Notes: generated by a model from the letters alone, not told the origin. Numbered from the stretch's first letter, positions 8,994-17,500 are shown. The stretch: DNA of 64,000 nt from Pontibacter deserti (GCF_023630255.1 NZ_JALPRS010000001.1:496001-560000); one strand, 5' to 3'. Program-made: numbers and translations.

Positions 8994-9399
8994 GAGGGTA
9001 GTAAGGCAGAATTCTACACTGTCGTTTGGGAGTTATTTACAACTCGAAACAAGCACTATTTTCATTGCTGGCTTTTCATCAGTCTTACAAGAGTTATAGT
9101 TACCCTGAATAGATATGGTGTTCTCAGCTCAGGAAATTGGCCAGGACACTCTATAGCTTATGGCAGTTACTACATTCACAGTGAGAATAGAATCAGGCAA
9201 CATTTTTTAAAGGATGAACAGGAACTTTACTGCTTGACACTTCCCGGTTCAGGAACCACATTTTCCTGTTCAGCAGGCTAATATTCCGTTTCAGTAATAT
9301 TGATTAGCTTACATTTAATTTACACCGTTATTTAGATGCAGAAATAAGGAACAAAGCTGTTTCTGCTAGCTGAATAAACAGGCAAAATTTGATCTGATA
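8994..9399. other. Intergenic region upstream of haem lipoproteins, with nested inverted repeats
   Basis: About 400 bases with no credible gene. GAACAGGAA (9216-9224) and TTCCTGTTC (9263-9271) form a 9-bp inverted repeat. Inside it lies a second short palindrome, GGTTCAGGAACC (9246-9257). This could be a regulator site or an RNA structure ahead of the gene at 9400; nothing decides between them. Confidence 0.3.
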
Positions 9400-10140
9400 A
9401 TGAAATTCCGACTAACAACGATCATGCTTCTGAGTCTGCTGCTTACGGTAAGTATAGTAAGTTGCAAACACGATGTGCCTGAGCCATTGGTAACTGAGGA
9501 ACCGACTGACCCAACAGATCCGACTGATCCTACAGGCCCTGGCACAAACAATTGTGACCCGAATGTAGTGTACTTTCAGCGGGATGTGCTGCCTATACTT
9601 GTTTCTAATTGTGCTATCAGCGGTTGCCACGATGCCACAACCAAGCAGGAGGGTGTGCAACTAACAGACTATACCAGTATAATGCGCACAGCCGACATTA
9701 AACCAGGAGATCCTGAGGATAGCGAGCTATACGAGATGATTACTGAAGATGATGAGGACGAGCGTATGCCACTGGCACCTCGTGCGCCACTTAGCTCAGA
9801 ACAGATAGCGCTGATAAGGAAATGGATTACCCAAGGAGCGAAAGACCTGACCTGCTCTGATAACACAGCCTGTAACACAGATAATGTTACATTCTCAGGA
9901 ACTATAAAACCAATCTTTGCCAAGTATTGCACAGGTTGCCATAGTGGGGCAACACCTACAGGCGGTATCAACCTAACCTTATATGCTGATGCATCGGGAG
10001 TAGCAAAAAGTGGCAGATTAGTAGGAGCCATTACGCATGCCAGTGGCTATGTGCCTATGCCACAGGGTGGAGCAAAACTGCCAGCCTGCGAGATTGCCAA
10101 GATACAGGCATGGGTAACTGCCGGATCTCCAAACAATTAA
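9400..10140 (+). CDS. Lipoprotein with two cytochrome c-like domains
   Basis: The 246-residue precursor carries a lipoprotein signal ending in SIVSC. A linker built of four PTD/PTG repeats (residues 36-48) then leads to two domains. The first holds CAISGCHD, a CX4CH haem motif. The second holds YCTGCH, a standard CXXCH, with a later Met in GYVPMPQGG as possible axial ligand. This architecture fits small periplasmic or surface-anchored cytochromes; redox function is inferred. Its second domain is closely similar to the whole next gene, indicating tandem duplication. It follows the regulator gene by about 400 bases and leads a five-gene block. Confidence 0.82.
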   Translation: MKFRLTTIMLLSLLLTVSIVSCKHDVPEPLVTEEPTDPTDPTDPTGPGTNNCDPNVVYFQRDVLPILVSNCAISGCHDATTKQEGVQLTDYTSIMRTADIKPGDPEDSELYEMITEDDEDERMPLAPRAPLSSEQIALIRKWITQGAKDLTCSDNTACNTDNVTFSGTIKPIFAKYCTGCHSGATPTGGINLTLYADASGVAKSGRLVGAITHASGYVPMPQGGAKLPACEIAKIQAWVTAGSPNN

Positions 10141-10154
10141 AGTATAAACAGCGC

Positions 10155-10550
10155 ATGAACCGCTTGAGCATAGTTAGAATCATCTTTAAGGCAGCTCTGC
10201 TGCTAACTATAATGGCTTTGCCCTTCACCCTGCAAAGCTGTTATTACGACGTGGAAGAGGAGCTATACCAGAATACACCCTGTGTAACCGAAAATGTAAC
10301 CTTTAGCCAGACCATACAGCCAATACTGGTACGCAACTGCACTACCTGCCATACGGGGGCAGCGGGTAGCGGAGGCATCGATCTTTCAACACATGCCGGG
10401 GCATCGGTAGTGGCTAACAATGGCAGGTTGATAGGAGCAGTGACACACGCTGGTGGTTTTACACCCATGCCACAAGGTGCATCTCAGTTGCCTGCCTGTA
10501 CTATAAACCAGATAAAAGCCTGGGTAGAAGCTGGGGCACCCAATAACTAA
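10155..10550 (+). CDS. Single-haem c-type cytochrome lipoprotein
   Basis: I start at 10155 (MNRLSIVRII) because this gives a proper lipoprotein signal ending in LQSC. The mature part has NCTTCH (CXXCH haem motif), the paired RLIGAVTHAGG segment and GFTPMPQG with a candidate Met ligand. It ends in GAPNN, like the upstream protein's GSPNN. It is a paralogue of the C-terminal domain of the 9400-10140 product. The gap from the upstream gene is 14 bases, and the next gene starts 4 bases on, so one transcript is likely. Confidence 0.82.
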   Translation: MNRLSIVRIIFKAALLLTIMALPFTLQSCYYDVEEELYQNTPCVTENVTFSQTIQPILVRNCTTCHTGAAGSGGIDLSTHAGASVVANNGRLIGAVTHAGGFTPMPQGASQLPACTINQIKAWVEAGAPNN

Positions 10551-10554
10551 CAAC

Positions 10555-10968
10555 ATGAAAAAGTTTATCCTTATAACCCTTGCAGCGGCGGTAATTGCTG
10601 CTATAGTTGGCTTTTTGCTTTACAACAAACCGCACCGCGATACGGCCTCCGCTGAATCTGATTTTGTAGTAGAAGCTCCGGTATTATTGAAGGAATTTAC
10701 CGAGAACGAAGCTGCTGCCAACCAGAAGTACCTGGACAAAGTGGTAGCCGTGAGAGGAAAAGTAAAGTCTGTGACACCCGATGATGAAGGCAATATTAAC
10801 CTGACGCTGGATGCCGATAACGATATGGCCGGAGTGATCTGTACCTTTCCGAAAGCTGATGCTGAAAGTGCTGGAAGTATAAATGAAGGCGAAGAGGTAA
10901 CCGTGAAAGGCGTGTGTACCGGCGTGCTGATGGATGTGGTGCTGATACGCTGTGTAGTTGAGAAATAA
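10555..10968 (+). CDS. OB-fold (tRNA_anti-like) exported protein
   Basis: The 137-residue protein has an N-terminal hydrophobic segment (about 4-23) that works as signal or anchor. A small beta domain then carries the signature of the exported OB-fold family (YLDKVVAVRGKVKSV, IVCTF-like strand, EGEEVTVKGVCTGVLMDVVLIRCVV). Such proteins are often near c-type cytochromes and YceI genes in this phylum, from memory; the ligand is not known. Two cysteines (CTF and GVC) plus one in RCV remain in the mature part. Confidence 0.75.
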   Translation: MKKFILITLAAAVIAAIVGFLLYNKPHRDTASAESDFVVEAPVLLKEFTENEAAANQKYLDKVVAVRGKVKSVTPDDEGNINLTLDADNDMAGVICTFPKADAESAGSINEGEEVTVKGVCTGVLMDVVLIRCVVEK

Positions 10969-11002
10969 AAAAATAGAAACTATAAACCAAAGTATAAATC
11001 CT

Positions 11003-11560
11003 ATGAAAAAGATCGTTTTTAATACCCTTCTGCTGGTTTTACTGGCAACTGCCGTGCAGGCCCAGGATAAGTTCTTTACCAAAACAGGTAAGATCTCCTT
11101 CTTCTCATCTACCCCGATGGAAGATATTGAAGCACATAATAAAACTACCACCAGCGTGATCGACACTAAGACCGGTAAGTTAGAGTTTGCCGTGCTGATG
11201 AAGGCATTCCAGTTTGAAAAGGCCCTGATGGAAGAACACTTTAACGAGAACTATGTGGAGTCAGGTAAATACCCGAAAGCCAGCTTTTCAGGTGCAATTG
11301 CCAACTTAAGTGATGTTAACTTCAAGAAGGATGGCACTTATAAAGTAACCGTAAAGGGTAACCTTACGCTGCATGGTGTTACCAAAGCTGTTGAAGCTCC
11401 CGGAACTATAATTGTGAAGAACGGAGTGGTAAATGCTGCTTCTACTTTTAACATCTCCCCGGAAGACTATAAAATTGCCATACCTAACCTGGTACGCGAG
11501 AAAATTGCCAAGCAGATAAAGGTAACTGTAGACATGAACTACGAGCCGCTTAAAGGCTAA
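11003..11560 (+). CDS. YceI-family periplasmic lipid-binding protein
   Basis: Starting at the ATG at 11003 gives a clear signal peptide ending AVQAQ; the frame's earlier ATG would add 15 polar residues. The mature protein (about 165 residues) shows the YceI pattern: GKISFFSSTPMEDIEA, MEEHFNENYVES, LTLHGVTKAVEAPG, and the closing beta strands. It is a paralogue of the protein at 4745. Placement between haem lipoproteins and an outer-membrane DUF5777 protein suggests a carrier role for a lipid-soluble compound, which is inference. Confidence 0.9.
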   Translation: MKKIVFNTLLLVLLATAVQAQDKFFTKTGKISFFSSTPMEDIEAHNKTTTSVIDTKTGKLEFAVLMKAFQFEKALMEEHFNENYVESGKYPKASFSGAIANLSDVNFKKDGTYKVTVKGNLTLHGVTKAVEAPGTIIVKNGVVNAASTFNISPEDYKIAIPNLVREKIAKQIKVTVDMNYEPLKG

Positions 11561-11628
11561 AATTTATACTTGACAAGTCTCAGGCAGCTTACACACCCAC
11601 CCTAAAGCTGCCTGATTTTTACCTGACC

Positions 11629-12519
11629 ATGAAGAAGCTAAAATATACTTTGTTGCTGCTGTGTTTGCTGGTTTATACTTCCGGTTTCGCCCAGGATGAC
11701 CTGCTGTCGTTGCTGGGGGAGGAAGAAGAAACCACCGAATATGCCAAAGCCAGTTTTAAAACTACGCGCGTAATTAACGGGCATTCGCTGGAGAATGTGG
11801 CCGGCGGCGTAATGGACCTGAAGATATCGCACCGTTTCGGGATGCTGAACACAGGTGCTTATAACCTGTTCGGGTTGGATCAGGCAAGTATAAGAATTGG
11901 CCTGGATTACGGTATAAACGACAGGCTGATGATAGGAGGTGGCCGCAGCTCGCACAACAAGGTATACGACGGTTTTGTAAAGTATAAATTGCTGCGCCAG
12001 AGTTCCGGCAAAAAAACAATGCCTATCTCGCTGGCTATACTTTCGGGAGTTTATCTAAAAACTATTGAATGGCAGCAGCCGGAGCGTGAGAATTACTTCA
12101 GCTCCAGGTTAGAGTACACGCACCAGCTTATACTTGGGCGTAAATTCAGCGAAGGAACAACCTTACAGTTTATGCCGACAGTGGTGCACCGCAACCTGGT
12201 ACCCACAGCCGAAGATGCACACGATGTAATTCTGATCGGAGTAGCAGCTCGTCAGAAGCTTACCAAACGGGTGGCTATTAATGTAGAGTATTATTATGCC
12301 TTACCGGAGCAGTTGCCAGCCGACAGAAAGAATTCGTTAGCTATTGGCTTTGATATTGAGACAGGGGGGCACGTATTTCAGTTGCACTTCACAAATTCCA
12401 CATCTATGATCGAACCGGGCTTCATGACCGAAACTATAGGTGACTGGGGTAAAGGCGATATACACTTTGGTTTTAATGTATCAAGGGTATTTACTATCCG
12501 GAAACCAAAAACAGAATAA
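11629..12519 (+). CDS. DUF5777-family outer-membrane beta-barrel protein
   Basis: The 296-residue precursor has a signal peptide ending SGFAQ. The rest alternates in beta-strand fashion and closes with the strand-rich GDIHFGFNVSRVFTI segment, fitting an outer-membrane barrel. I match it to DUF5777 by the VINGHSLENVAGGVMDLKISHRFG region and the GLDQASIRIGLDYGI motif, from memory. No function is known for the family. It is the last gene of the envelope block, ahead of a strong bidirectional terminator. Confidence 0.8.
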   Translation: MKKLKYTLLLLCLLVYTSGFAQDDLLSLLGEEEETTEYAKASFKTTRVINGHSLENVAGGVMDLKISHRFGMLNTGAYNLFGLDQASIRIGLDYGINDRLMIGGGRSSHNKVYDGFVKYKLLRQSSGKKTMPISLAILSGVYLKTIEWQQPERENYFSSRLEYTHQLILGRKFSEGTTLQFMPTVVHRNLVPTAEDAHDVILIGVAARQKLTKRVAINVEYYYALPEQLPADRKNSLAIGFDIETGGHVFQLHFTNSTSMIEPGFMTETIGDWGKGDIHFGFNVSRVFTIRKPKTE

Positions 12520-12610
12520 AGTATAAATGTTGTGTTGTTTAGTTTTAGAGAAGGGGCCGCCAGGGTTGGTGGCTTTTTCGTTTTACTGGTAACAGAGAAA
12601 GTACAGGAGC

Positions 12611-12658
12611 TATAAAACAAAGAAGGCTGCCAATTACGGCAGCCTTCTTTGTTTTATA
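12611..12658. terminator. Bidirectional terminator with 21-bp perfect arms
   Basis: The arm TATAAAACAAAGAAGGCTGCC is repeated exactly in reverse complement after a 6-base spacer. It lies between convergent genes (DUF5777 on plus, sucC on minus). The A-tract and T-tract serve each direction. Confidence 0.85.
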
Positions 12659-12671
12659 GGTAAGCTTATAC

Positions 12672-13874
12672 TTAAGCTCCAACTTCAGCTAAAACCTGCT
12701 TTACTTTTTCAGCGGCTTCTTTAAGCGCAACTGCAGAGTAAACTTTCAGGCCAGACTCGTCGATGATGCGGGCACCTTCTTCAGCGTTTGTACCTTGCAG
12801 ACGAACGATGATCGGAACACGGATATCACCAATGTTTTTGTAAGCTTCTACTACACCATTAGCAACACGGTCGCAACGAACGATACCACCGAAGATGTTG
12901 ATCAGGATAGCCTTAACGTTCGGGTCTTTCAGGATAATGCGGAAGCCAGCTTCAACTGTCTGTGCATTTGCCCCACCACCTACGTCAAGGAAGTTAGCAG
13001 GCTCACCGCCAGAAAGTTTAATAATATCCATAGTTGCCATTGCCAGACCAGCGCCGTTAACCATACAGCCTACATTACCGTCAAGCTTCACATAGTTCAG
13101 GTTAGAGCGGCTTGCTTCAACTTCCAACGGATCTTCTTCTGATTCATCGCGCAGGGCAGCAAGTTCTTTATGGCGGAATAATGCGTTATCGTCTAAGTCA
13201 ACTTTCGCATCTACAGCCAGGATCTTGTTGTCTGAAGTTTTCAGAACAGGGTTGATCTCGAACATAGAAGCATCAGACTCTACATAAGCTTTGTAAAGGC
13301 TTGTTACGAACTTCACCATCTCCTTGAAAGCTTCACCTTGCAAGCCAAATGCAAAAGCGATCTTGTTAGCCTGGAAAGGACGCAGACCTACAGCAGGGTC
13401 GATCCACTCTTTAATGATTTTTTCAGGGTGTTGCTCAGCTACTTCTTCAATGTCCATACCACCTTCAGTAGATGCCATGATCACGTTCTGACCTTTTGCA
13501 CGGTCAAGCAGAATGCTCAGGTAAAACTCTTTTGGCTGAGACTCGCCAGGATAGTAAACATCCTGTGCTACCAGTACTTTCTGTACTAGTTTACCTTCAG
13601 GACCCGTCTGGTGCGTTACCAGCGTCATGCCTAAAATTTGGTCAGCTAGTTCTCTTACCTGGTCAAGGTTTTTAGCAAGCTTTACGCCACCACCTTTACC
13701 ACGGCCACCTGCATGTATCTGTGCTTTAATAACATGCCAGCCTGTGCCGGTTTGCTCAGTAAGTTTTTTAGCAGCTTCTACAGCCTGCTCTGGCGTTTCA
13801 GCCACGATGCCTTCCTGTATGCGTACGCCGTAGCTCTTTAAAATGTCTTTACCCTGATATTCGTGTATGTTCAT
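12672..13874 (-). CDS. sucC: Succinate-CoA ligase (ADP-forming) beta subunit
   Basis: The 400-residue length and sequence match SucC: MNIHEYQGKDILKSYGV start, ATP-grasp region with IHAGGRGKGGGVKLA, GCMVNGAGLAMATMD, and the C-terminal CoA-ligase part with NIFGGIVRCD. It makes ATP (or GTP) from succinyl-CoA in the citric-acid cycle as a complex with SucD. sucD is not adjacent, so the subunits are encoded apart here. A good promoter lies 23 bases upstream. Confidence 0.97.
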   Translation of the reverse strand: MNIHEYQGKDILKSYGVRIQEGIVAETPEQAVEAAKKLTEQTGTGWHVIKAQIHAGGRGKGGGVKLAKNLDQVRELADQILGMTLVTHQTGPEGKLVQKVLVAQDVYYPGESQPKEFYLSILLDRAKGQNVIMASTEGGMDIEEVAEQHPEKIIKEWIDPAVGLRPFQANKIAFAFGLQGEAFKEMVKFVTSLYKAYVESDASMFEINPVLKTSDNKILAVDAKVDLDDNALFRHKELAALRDESEEDPLEVEASRSNLNYVKLDGNVGCMVNGAGLAMATMDIIKLSGGEPANFLDVGGGANAQTVEAGFRIILKDPNVKAILINIFGGIVRCDRVANGVVEAYKNIGDIRVPIIVRLQGTNAEEGARIIDESGLKVYSAVALKEAAEKVKQVLAEVGA

Positions 13875-13896
13875 GCTTTCAGTTTTAATGGACGCA

Positions 13897-13927
13897 CGAA
13901 AGTACGTCTTCTTAGCTATAAATTCAA
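13897..13927 (-). promoter_or_regulatory. Probable sigma-ABfr promoter of sucC
   Basis: On the minus strand TTG (13927-13925), 20 bases and then TACTTTCG (13904-13897) closely fit the Bacteroidota TTTG-N19-21-TAnnTTTG promoter. Transcription would begin about 15 bases before the sucC ATG. Confidence 0.5.
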
Positions 13928-14081
13928 GTAATGGATTTTTAAAATATTAGACGCTGGTTTAAGGTATGTAAACACCAGCAGCAGTCTGGCTAATATACTT
14001 CTGAGACCACATTAAGTTATCTGCAGCACAACACATTTATAGGTTGCCATAGTATAAGGTGAAATCTTTAACTATTGGCTT

Positions 14082-15140
14082 ATGGGGCAGACATACCGAA
14101 GAGTTGCGCTTACCACTTTTATAGTTTTGCTGATTGGCTGCGGATTTTATCTGCTGATAGAAGTAGCAGAGTTCTTTCTGCTGGTATTTGCCGGCATTTT
14201 GCTTGCCGTAATTTTCTGCGGACTTACAGAGTGGATAGTGCGGAAATTTAACTTCAGGCGTGGTTGGGCATTACTGCTGGTAGTAGTTGTGGTGCTGGGA
14301 GCAATAAGTAGTATAGGCTGGTTTATTGCCCCGACTGTTATCGATCAGCTTTCAGAAATGCGGGAAACCATACCCAAAGCACTTGCTAGGGTAAGAGAAT
14401 GGGTAGCTGGCCATAGTTGGGGGCGTAACCTAGTAAAAGAAATTCCGGCACAAACTTCCGACCTGATGCCTCGTCGTGGCACTCTGTTATCCCGTATTTC
14501 CAACATATTCTCCTCAACACTGGGGGTGCTGGCCAACATTATACTTGTTATCATGACGGCGCTTTTCTTTTCAGTAAACCCAAGGCTCTATACACATGGA
14601 TTTGTAAAGCTTTTTGCGCCGCATTACCGTACCCGCATGCTAGATGTACTGGCTAAGTGTTATGCAACGCTTAAGCTATGGTTGCTGGCCATGTTGCTAT
14701 CCATGACTATAATTGGGGTGAGCACTGCTATTGGTTATACTTTGCTGGGTTTACCGTTGGCTATTACGCTGGGTGTACTTTCGTTTTTTCTGGCATTTAT
14801 ACCTACTATCGGGGCTTATGGAGCTGCCGTGCCGGCAGCGTTGGTGGCACTTACGCAGGATCCTAAAACGGCATTGTATGTTATACTTATGTACATCGGT
14901 ATACAGATGCTGGAAACGTACCTTATCACGCCTATCATCTTCCAACGGACAGTTAAGTTGCCACCTGCCTTGCTGTTATTTAACCAGGTGTTATTCGGGA
15001 TATTGCTTGGTGCACTTGGTTTGCTGTTAGCGGCGCCTATACTTACCGTGGCTATGGTACTTATCAGGGAGTTATACATTAAAGACGTGCTCGAACAAAA
15101 TGGAGTAGGTAAAGGACTGATTTCAGAAGCAGGAACCTAA
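14082..15140 (+). CDS. AI-2E family (PerM-like) membrane transporter
   Basis: The 352-residue protein has about eight hydrophobic helices: two close pairs at 10-50, one at 60-85, then a large soluble stretch (about 90-150), and a C-terminal helix bundle with FIPTIGAYGAAVPAA and TPIIFQRTVKLPP. These are hallmarks of the AI-2E transporter superfamily. Members export a range of small molecules or ions and the substrate cannot be told from sequence. It is divergent from sucC. Confidence 0.88.
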   Translation: MGQTYRRVALTTFIVLLIGCGFYLLIEVAEFFLLVFAGILLAVIFCGLTEWIVRKFNFRRGWALLLVVVVVLGAISSIGWFIAPTVIDQLSEMRETIPKALARVREWVAGHSWGRNLVKEIPAQTSDLMPRRGTLLSRISNIFSSTLGVLANIILVIMTALFFSVNPRLYTHGFVKLFAPHYRTRMLDVLAKCYATLKLWLLAMLLSMTIIGVSTAIGYTLLGLPLAITLGVLSFFLAFIPTIGAYGAAVPAALVALTQDPKTALYVILMYIGIQMLETYLITPIIFQRTVKLPPALLLFNQVLFGILLGALGLLLAAPILTVAMVLIRELYIKDVLEQNGVGKGLISEAGT

Positions 15141-15200
15141 AGGTAACGTAACACGTAGCTTACTGCCGGAATTACAGATATCAATTCCAACAAAATTTTG

Positions 15201-15208
15201 TAGCTTTG
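15201..15208 (+). promoter_or_regulatory. Candidate -7 box upstream of LolD-like gene
   Basis: TAGCTTTG matches the TAnnTTTG consensus 42 bases before the GTG start at 15250. No matching -33 TTTG is visible at the right distance, so this is weak. Confidence 0.3.
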
Positions 15209-15249
15209 ATGCTGGCATAGTTTCTTTTAATACCCATACTTTTATTCTC

Positions 15250-15921
15250 GTGCTGCAGGTATCCAACATTCATAAAAAATACGGTAATCTCGAAGTTCTG
15301 AAAGGTATCAACTTGACCATTGGCACAGGCGAAGTGGTTTCTATAGTTGGAGCTTCAGGAGCTGGTAAAAGTACGTTGCTGCACATTTTAGGAACTTTGG
15401 ATAATGCTGATTCCGGCGAGGTCTTATTTGAAGGGAAGAACATTGCAAAGTATAATGCCTCTGACTTAGCTAAGTTCCGCAACAGGCATATTGGCTTTAT
15501 TTTTCAGTTTCATAACCTGCTGCCCGAATTTACTGCCGTAGAGAATGTTTGCTTACCTGGTTTCCTGGCTGGTCGCCCCGAGAAAGAAGTTATTGAGCGT
15601 GCTAAAGAGTTGCTGATGATGCTTAACCTGTCGCACAGGCTGGATCATAAACCTTCTGAAATGTCGGGAGGGGAGCAACAGCGCACGGCAGTAGCCAGGG
15701 CTTTAATTAACTCGCCGGAAGTGATCTTTGCCGATGAGCCAAGCGGTAACCTTGATTCCAAAAACGCTAAAGAGCTACACGATATCTTCTTCAGGCTACG
15801 CGATGAGTTTAACCAGACCTTTGTGATTGTTACGCACAACGAGCAGCTTGCTGCTATGGCTGACCGAACCTTAGTAATGAAGGACGGCCTCATTGTGCAG
15901 GAGGTACTTTCTGAAAGATAA
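15250..15921 (+). CDS. lolD: LolD-like ABC transporter ATP-binding protein
   Basis: The 223-residue ATPase shows Walker A GASGAGKST, Q-loop IFQFHNLLPEFTA, signature MSGGEQQR, Walker B VIFADEPSGN and the H-loop VTHN. The LLPEFTAVENV region and short length are typical of LolD, which powers lipoprotein release from the inner membrane. The permease partner is not next to it, so a MacB-like export role is an alternative. The start is GTG at 15250; no ATG precedes Walker A. Confidence 0.88.
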   Translation: MLQVSNIHKKYGNLEVLKGINLTIGTGEVVSIVGASGAGKSTLLHILGTLDNADSGEVLFEGKNIAKYNASDLAKFRNRHIGFIFQFHNLLPEFTAVENVCLPGFLAGRPEKEVIERAKELLMMLNLSHRLDHKPSEMSGGEQQRTAVARALINSPEVIFADEPSGNLDSKNAKELHDIFFRLRDEFNQTFVIVTHNEQLAAMADRTLVMKDGLIVQEVLSER

Positions 15922-16289
15922 TTACTGATTGTTAAATTGTTAAAGGTCAAATTGTTAGCTTGTGGTATCAGCTAAAGTATAAAACGCAATGTATTGCGTC
16001 TCTACACTGCAATAACTCCCAAATTTTCTAACTTATACCTTTCTAACTCGTCCTTCTCTAACTCCAAAACTCTCTAACTCCCCAGCTCTTTCTCTCGTAA
16101 ATACCTCTTACCCTTTTCTCTTTTAGCCAAAGCTCGCATAGCTTTAGCAATGGTACTAAAAATTTTAGAAAAAAGTTTGTAACTCATTGATAATCAGTCA
16201 TATAAATTACATAATTTTTTGCTTTTTTTGCACCATTTCTTTAGCCAGTGTGTTTAATTATTGTACTTAAACAAACAAAGCTAATAGAG
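15922..16289. repeat. Intergenic region with CTAACTCC-type direct repeats
   Basis: About 370 bases. 16020-16090 is made of reiterated TTTCTAACT/CTCTAACTCC units. The reverse complement of this text recurs at 36540-36610. 15985-16012 holds an inverted GCAATGTATTGCGT segment. The last 100 bases are AT-rich and must carry the promoter of the next gene. No coding frame is convincing. Confidence 0.55.
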
Positions 16290-17078
16290 ATGAATCAACC
16301 AAGTAAAGACTTAAAAGTACAGAAGCCTAAGGTCGAGAGTTATGACATTGCGAAGTCGGATGAAACCATGCATCTGGCGGTAGACCTGGCGAAGTTCATT
16401 AAAGAGAACAGACTATATCAGAACATACAGGGTAAAGAGTATGTGAACGTGGAAGGCTGGCAATACGCTGGTTCACGTTTAGGTATACTTCCTGTAGTGG
16501 AACATGTGGTAAATATCAGCACCGACGATGAATTAAAATACCAGGCAAAAGTAAACCTGCTTGACCTGAGAAGCCAGCAGGTAGTAGGGGCAGGCTTTGC
16601 GATCTGCTCCAATAAAGAGCAGGGTAAAAAATATTACCAGGAATTTGCGATTGCTTCTATGGCGCAGACACGTGCTATTGGTAAAGCATACCGTAACATT
16701 CTGGCCTGGATCATCAGAGCAGCTGGATATGAGCCAACCCCTGCTGAAGAAATGGATTATAGCGGCAACGAGCCGGCAAAAACAGCTAAGAACCCGGCAG
16801 TACCGACTGAGAAAAAAGCAACTATGCGTGCTTCGGAAGTAGCTGCAACAGCTGATAAAGAAGTGGCTGAGGCTCCTTCAACCAGTGTGCGTTATGCATC
16901 AGCTAAGCAGAAAGAAGAGATTATCCGACTGCTTAACAACCCGGTGATCACGCGCCAGGAGAAGACAAAGATGCTTCTGAACATTAACCGTTTCGACGAA
17001 GAGCGTGCTGCACAAGCAATCGATAAGTTGAAAAAGGTGATAGAAGAGCGCGAAGACGGCCAGTCGGCTGCAGCTTAA
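16290..17078 (+). CDS. Possible Rad52/Erf-like single-strand annealing protein
   Basis: A 262-residue cytoplasmic protein. I choose the ATG at 16290 (MNQPSKDLKV) because the upstream extension is hydrophobic and unlike the rest. The core contains EFAIASMAQTRAIGKAYRN followed by AAGYEPTPAEEM, a pattern I associate with phage Erf/Sak and DdrA-type Rad52-like proteins. A low-complexity linker (about 170-205) leads to a small C-terminal helical domain (RYASAKQKEEIIRLL), which resembles the tail of phage recombination proteins. No phage genes surround it. Function is proposed, not shown. Confidence 0.45.
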   Translation: MNQPSKDLKVQKPKVESYDIAKSDETMHLAVDLAKFIKENRLYQNIQGKEYVNVEGWQYAGSRLGILPVVEHVVNISTDDELKYQAKVNLLDLRSQQVVGAGFAICSNKEQGKKYYQEFAIASMAQTRAIGKAYRNILAWIIRAAGYEPTPAEEMDYSGNEPAKTAKNPAVPTEKKATMRASEVAATADKEVAEAPSTSVRYASAKQKEEIIRLLNNPVITRQEKTKMLLNINRFDEERAAQAIDKLKKVIEEREDGQSAAA

Positions 17079-17098
17079 TTAAAGAACTTATATCAGGA

Positions 17099-17128
17099 AA
17101 GCCTGCCTCATTAGAAGCAGGCTTTTTT
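17099..17128 (+). terminator. Terminator after the Rad52/Erf-like gene
   Basis: AAGCCTGC and AGCAGGCTT form a stem around a short loop and are followed by a run of T. Confidence 0.75.
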
Positions 17129-17191
17129 ATTTAGTTAATCTTTAAATTGTGTTTACCTAGATAGAATTTAGAGTTTGTCAAAACATACATA

Positions 17192-17374
17192 ATGCAGTGT
17201 AAATATCAAATGATGAATTATACTTCTACTACCACCGTCTCTAAATTTAAGCGCCTGTTGTTTATAACAGCATGCTTATTTCTGCTCAGCAAGTTTATGT
17301 CCAGTAAGCGGAACCTATCCAGCAATCCCGGCCGTGAGAGCAACAAAGGTAACTATAGAACTGTAGGTAAGTAA
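17192..17374 (+). CDS. Doubtful small ORF with one hydrophobic segment
   Basis: A 60-codon frame with a hydrophobic stretch (RLLFITACLFLLS) and a polar tail. No family is recognised. Its 3' end runs into a dispersed intergenic repeat, which argues against a conserved protein. I list it only as a possibility. Confidence 0.2.
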   Translation: MQCKYQMMNYTSTTTVSKFKRLLFITACLFLLSKFMSSKRNLSSNPGRESNKGNYRTVGK

Positions 17375-17500
17375 AGCTCCCAAGATAACAGGCAACTTTG
17401 GAATTATAGCTAGGTTCAATTAGCAAGCAACGTCAACTATAGCCCAGACTGCTTTAGATCTCTCGCTAAGACTTGAAATGACAGTAAGATGCAGGTTCAG
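17350..17500 (+). repeat. Dispersed intergenic repeat, copy 1
   Basis: This stretch carries, in order, GTAAGTAAAGCTCCCA, TATAGCTAGGTTCAA and TCTCGCTAAGACTTGAAATGAC. The same blocks in the same order, diverged, occur at 33590-33725 (GCAAGTAGAGCTCCCA, TATAGCTTGGTTCAA, TCTCGGCTTCGCTCGACATGAC). Neither copy is coding. Confidence 0.65.

Noticed and set aside
9366..9551. A minus-strand frame with Gly-Ser-Val repeats
   Set aside because: It is only the antisense of the PTD-repeat linker in the haem lipoprotein; the repeat is in the DNA and not a separate protein.
10958..11002. Upstream extension of the second YceI gene
   Set aside because: It would put 15 polar residues before a perfect signal peptide, and it overlaps the OB-fold gene.
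12795..13833. Several plus-strand frames over sucC
   Set aside because: sucC on the minus strand is unambiguous and these frames have no family features.
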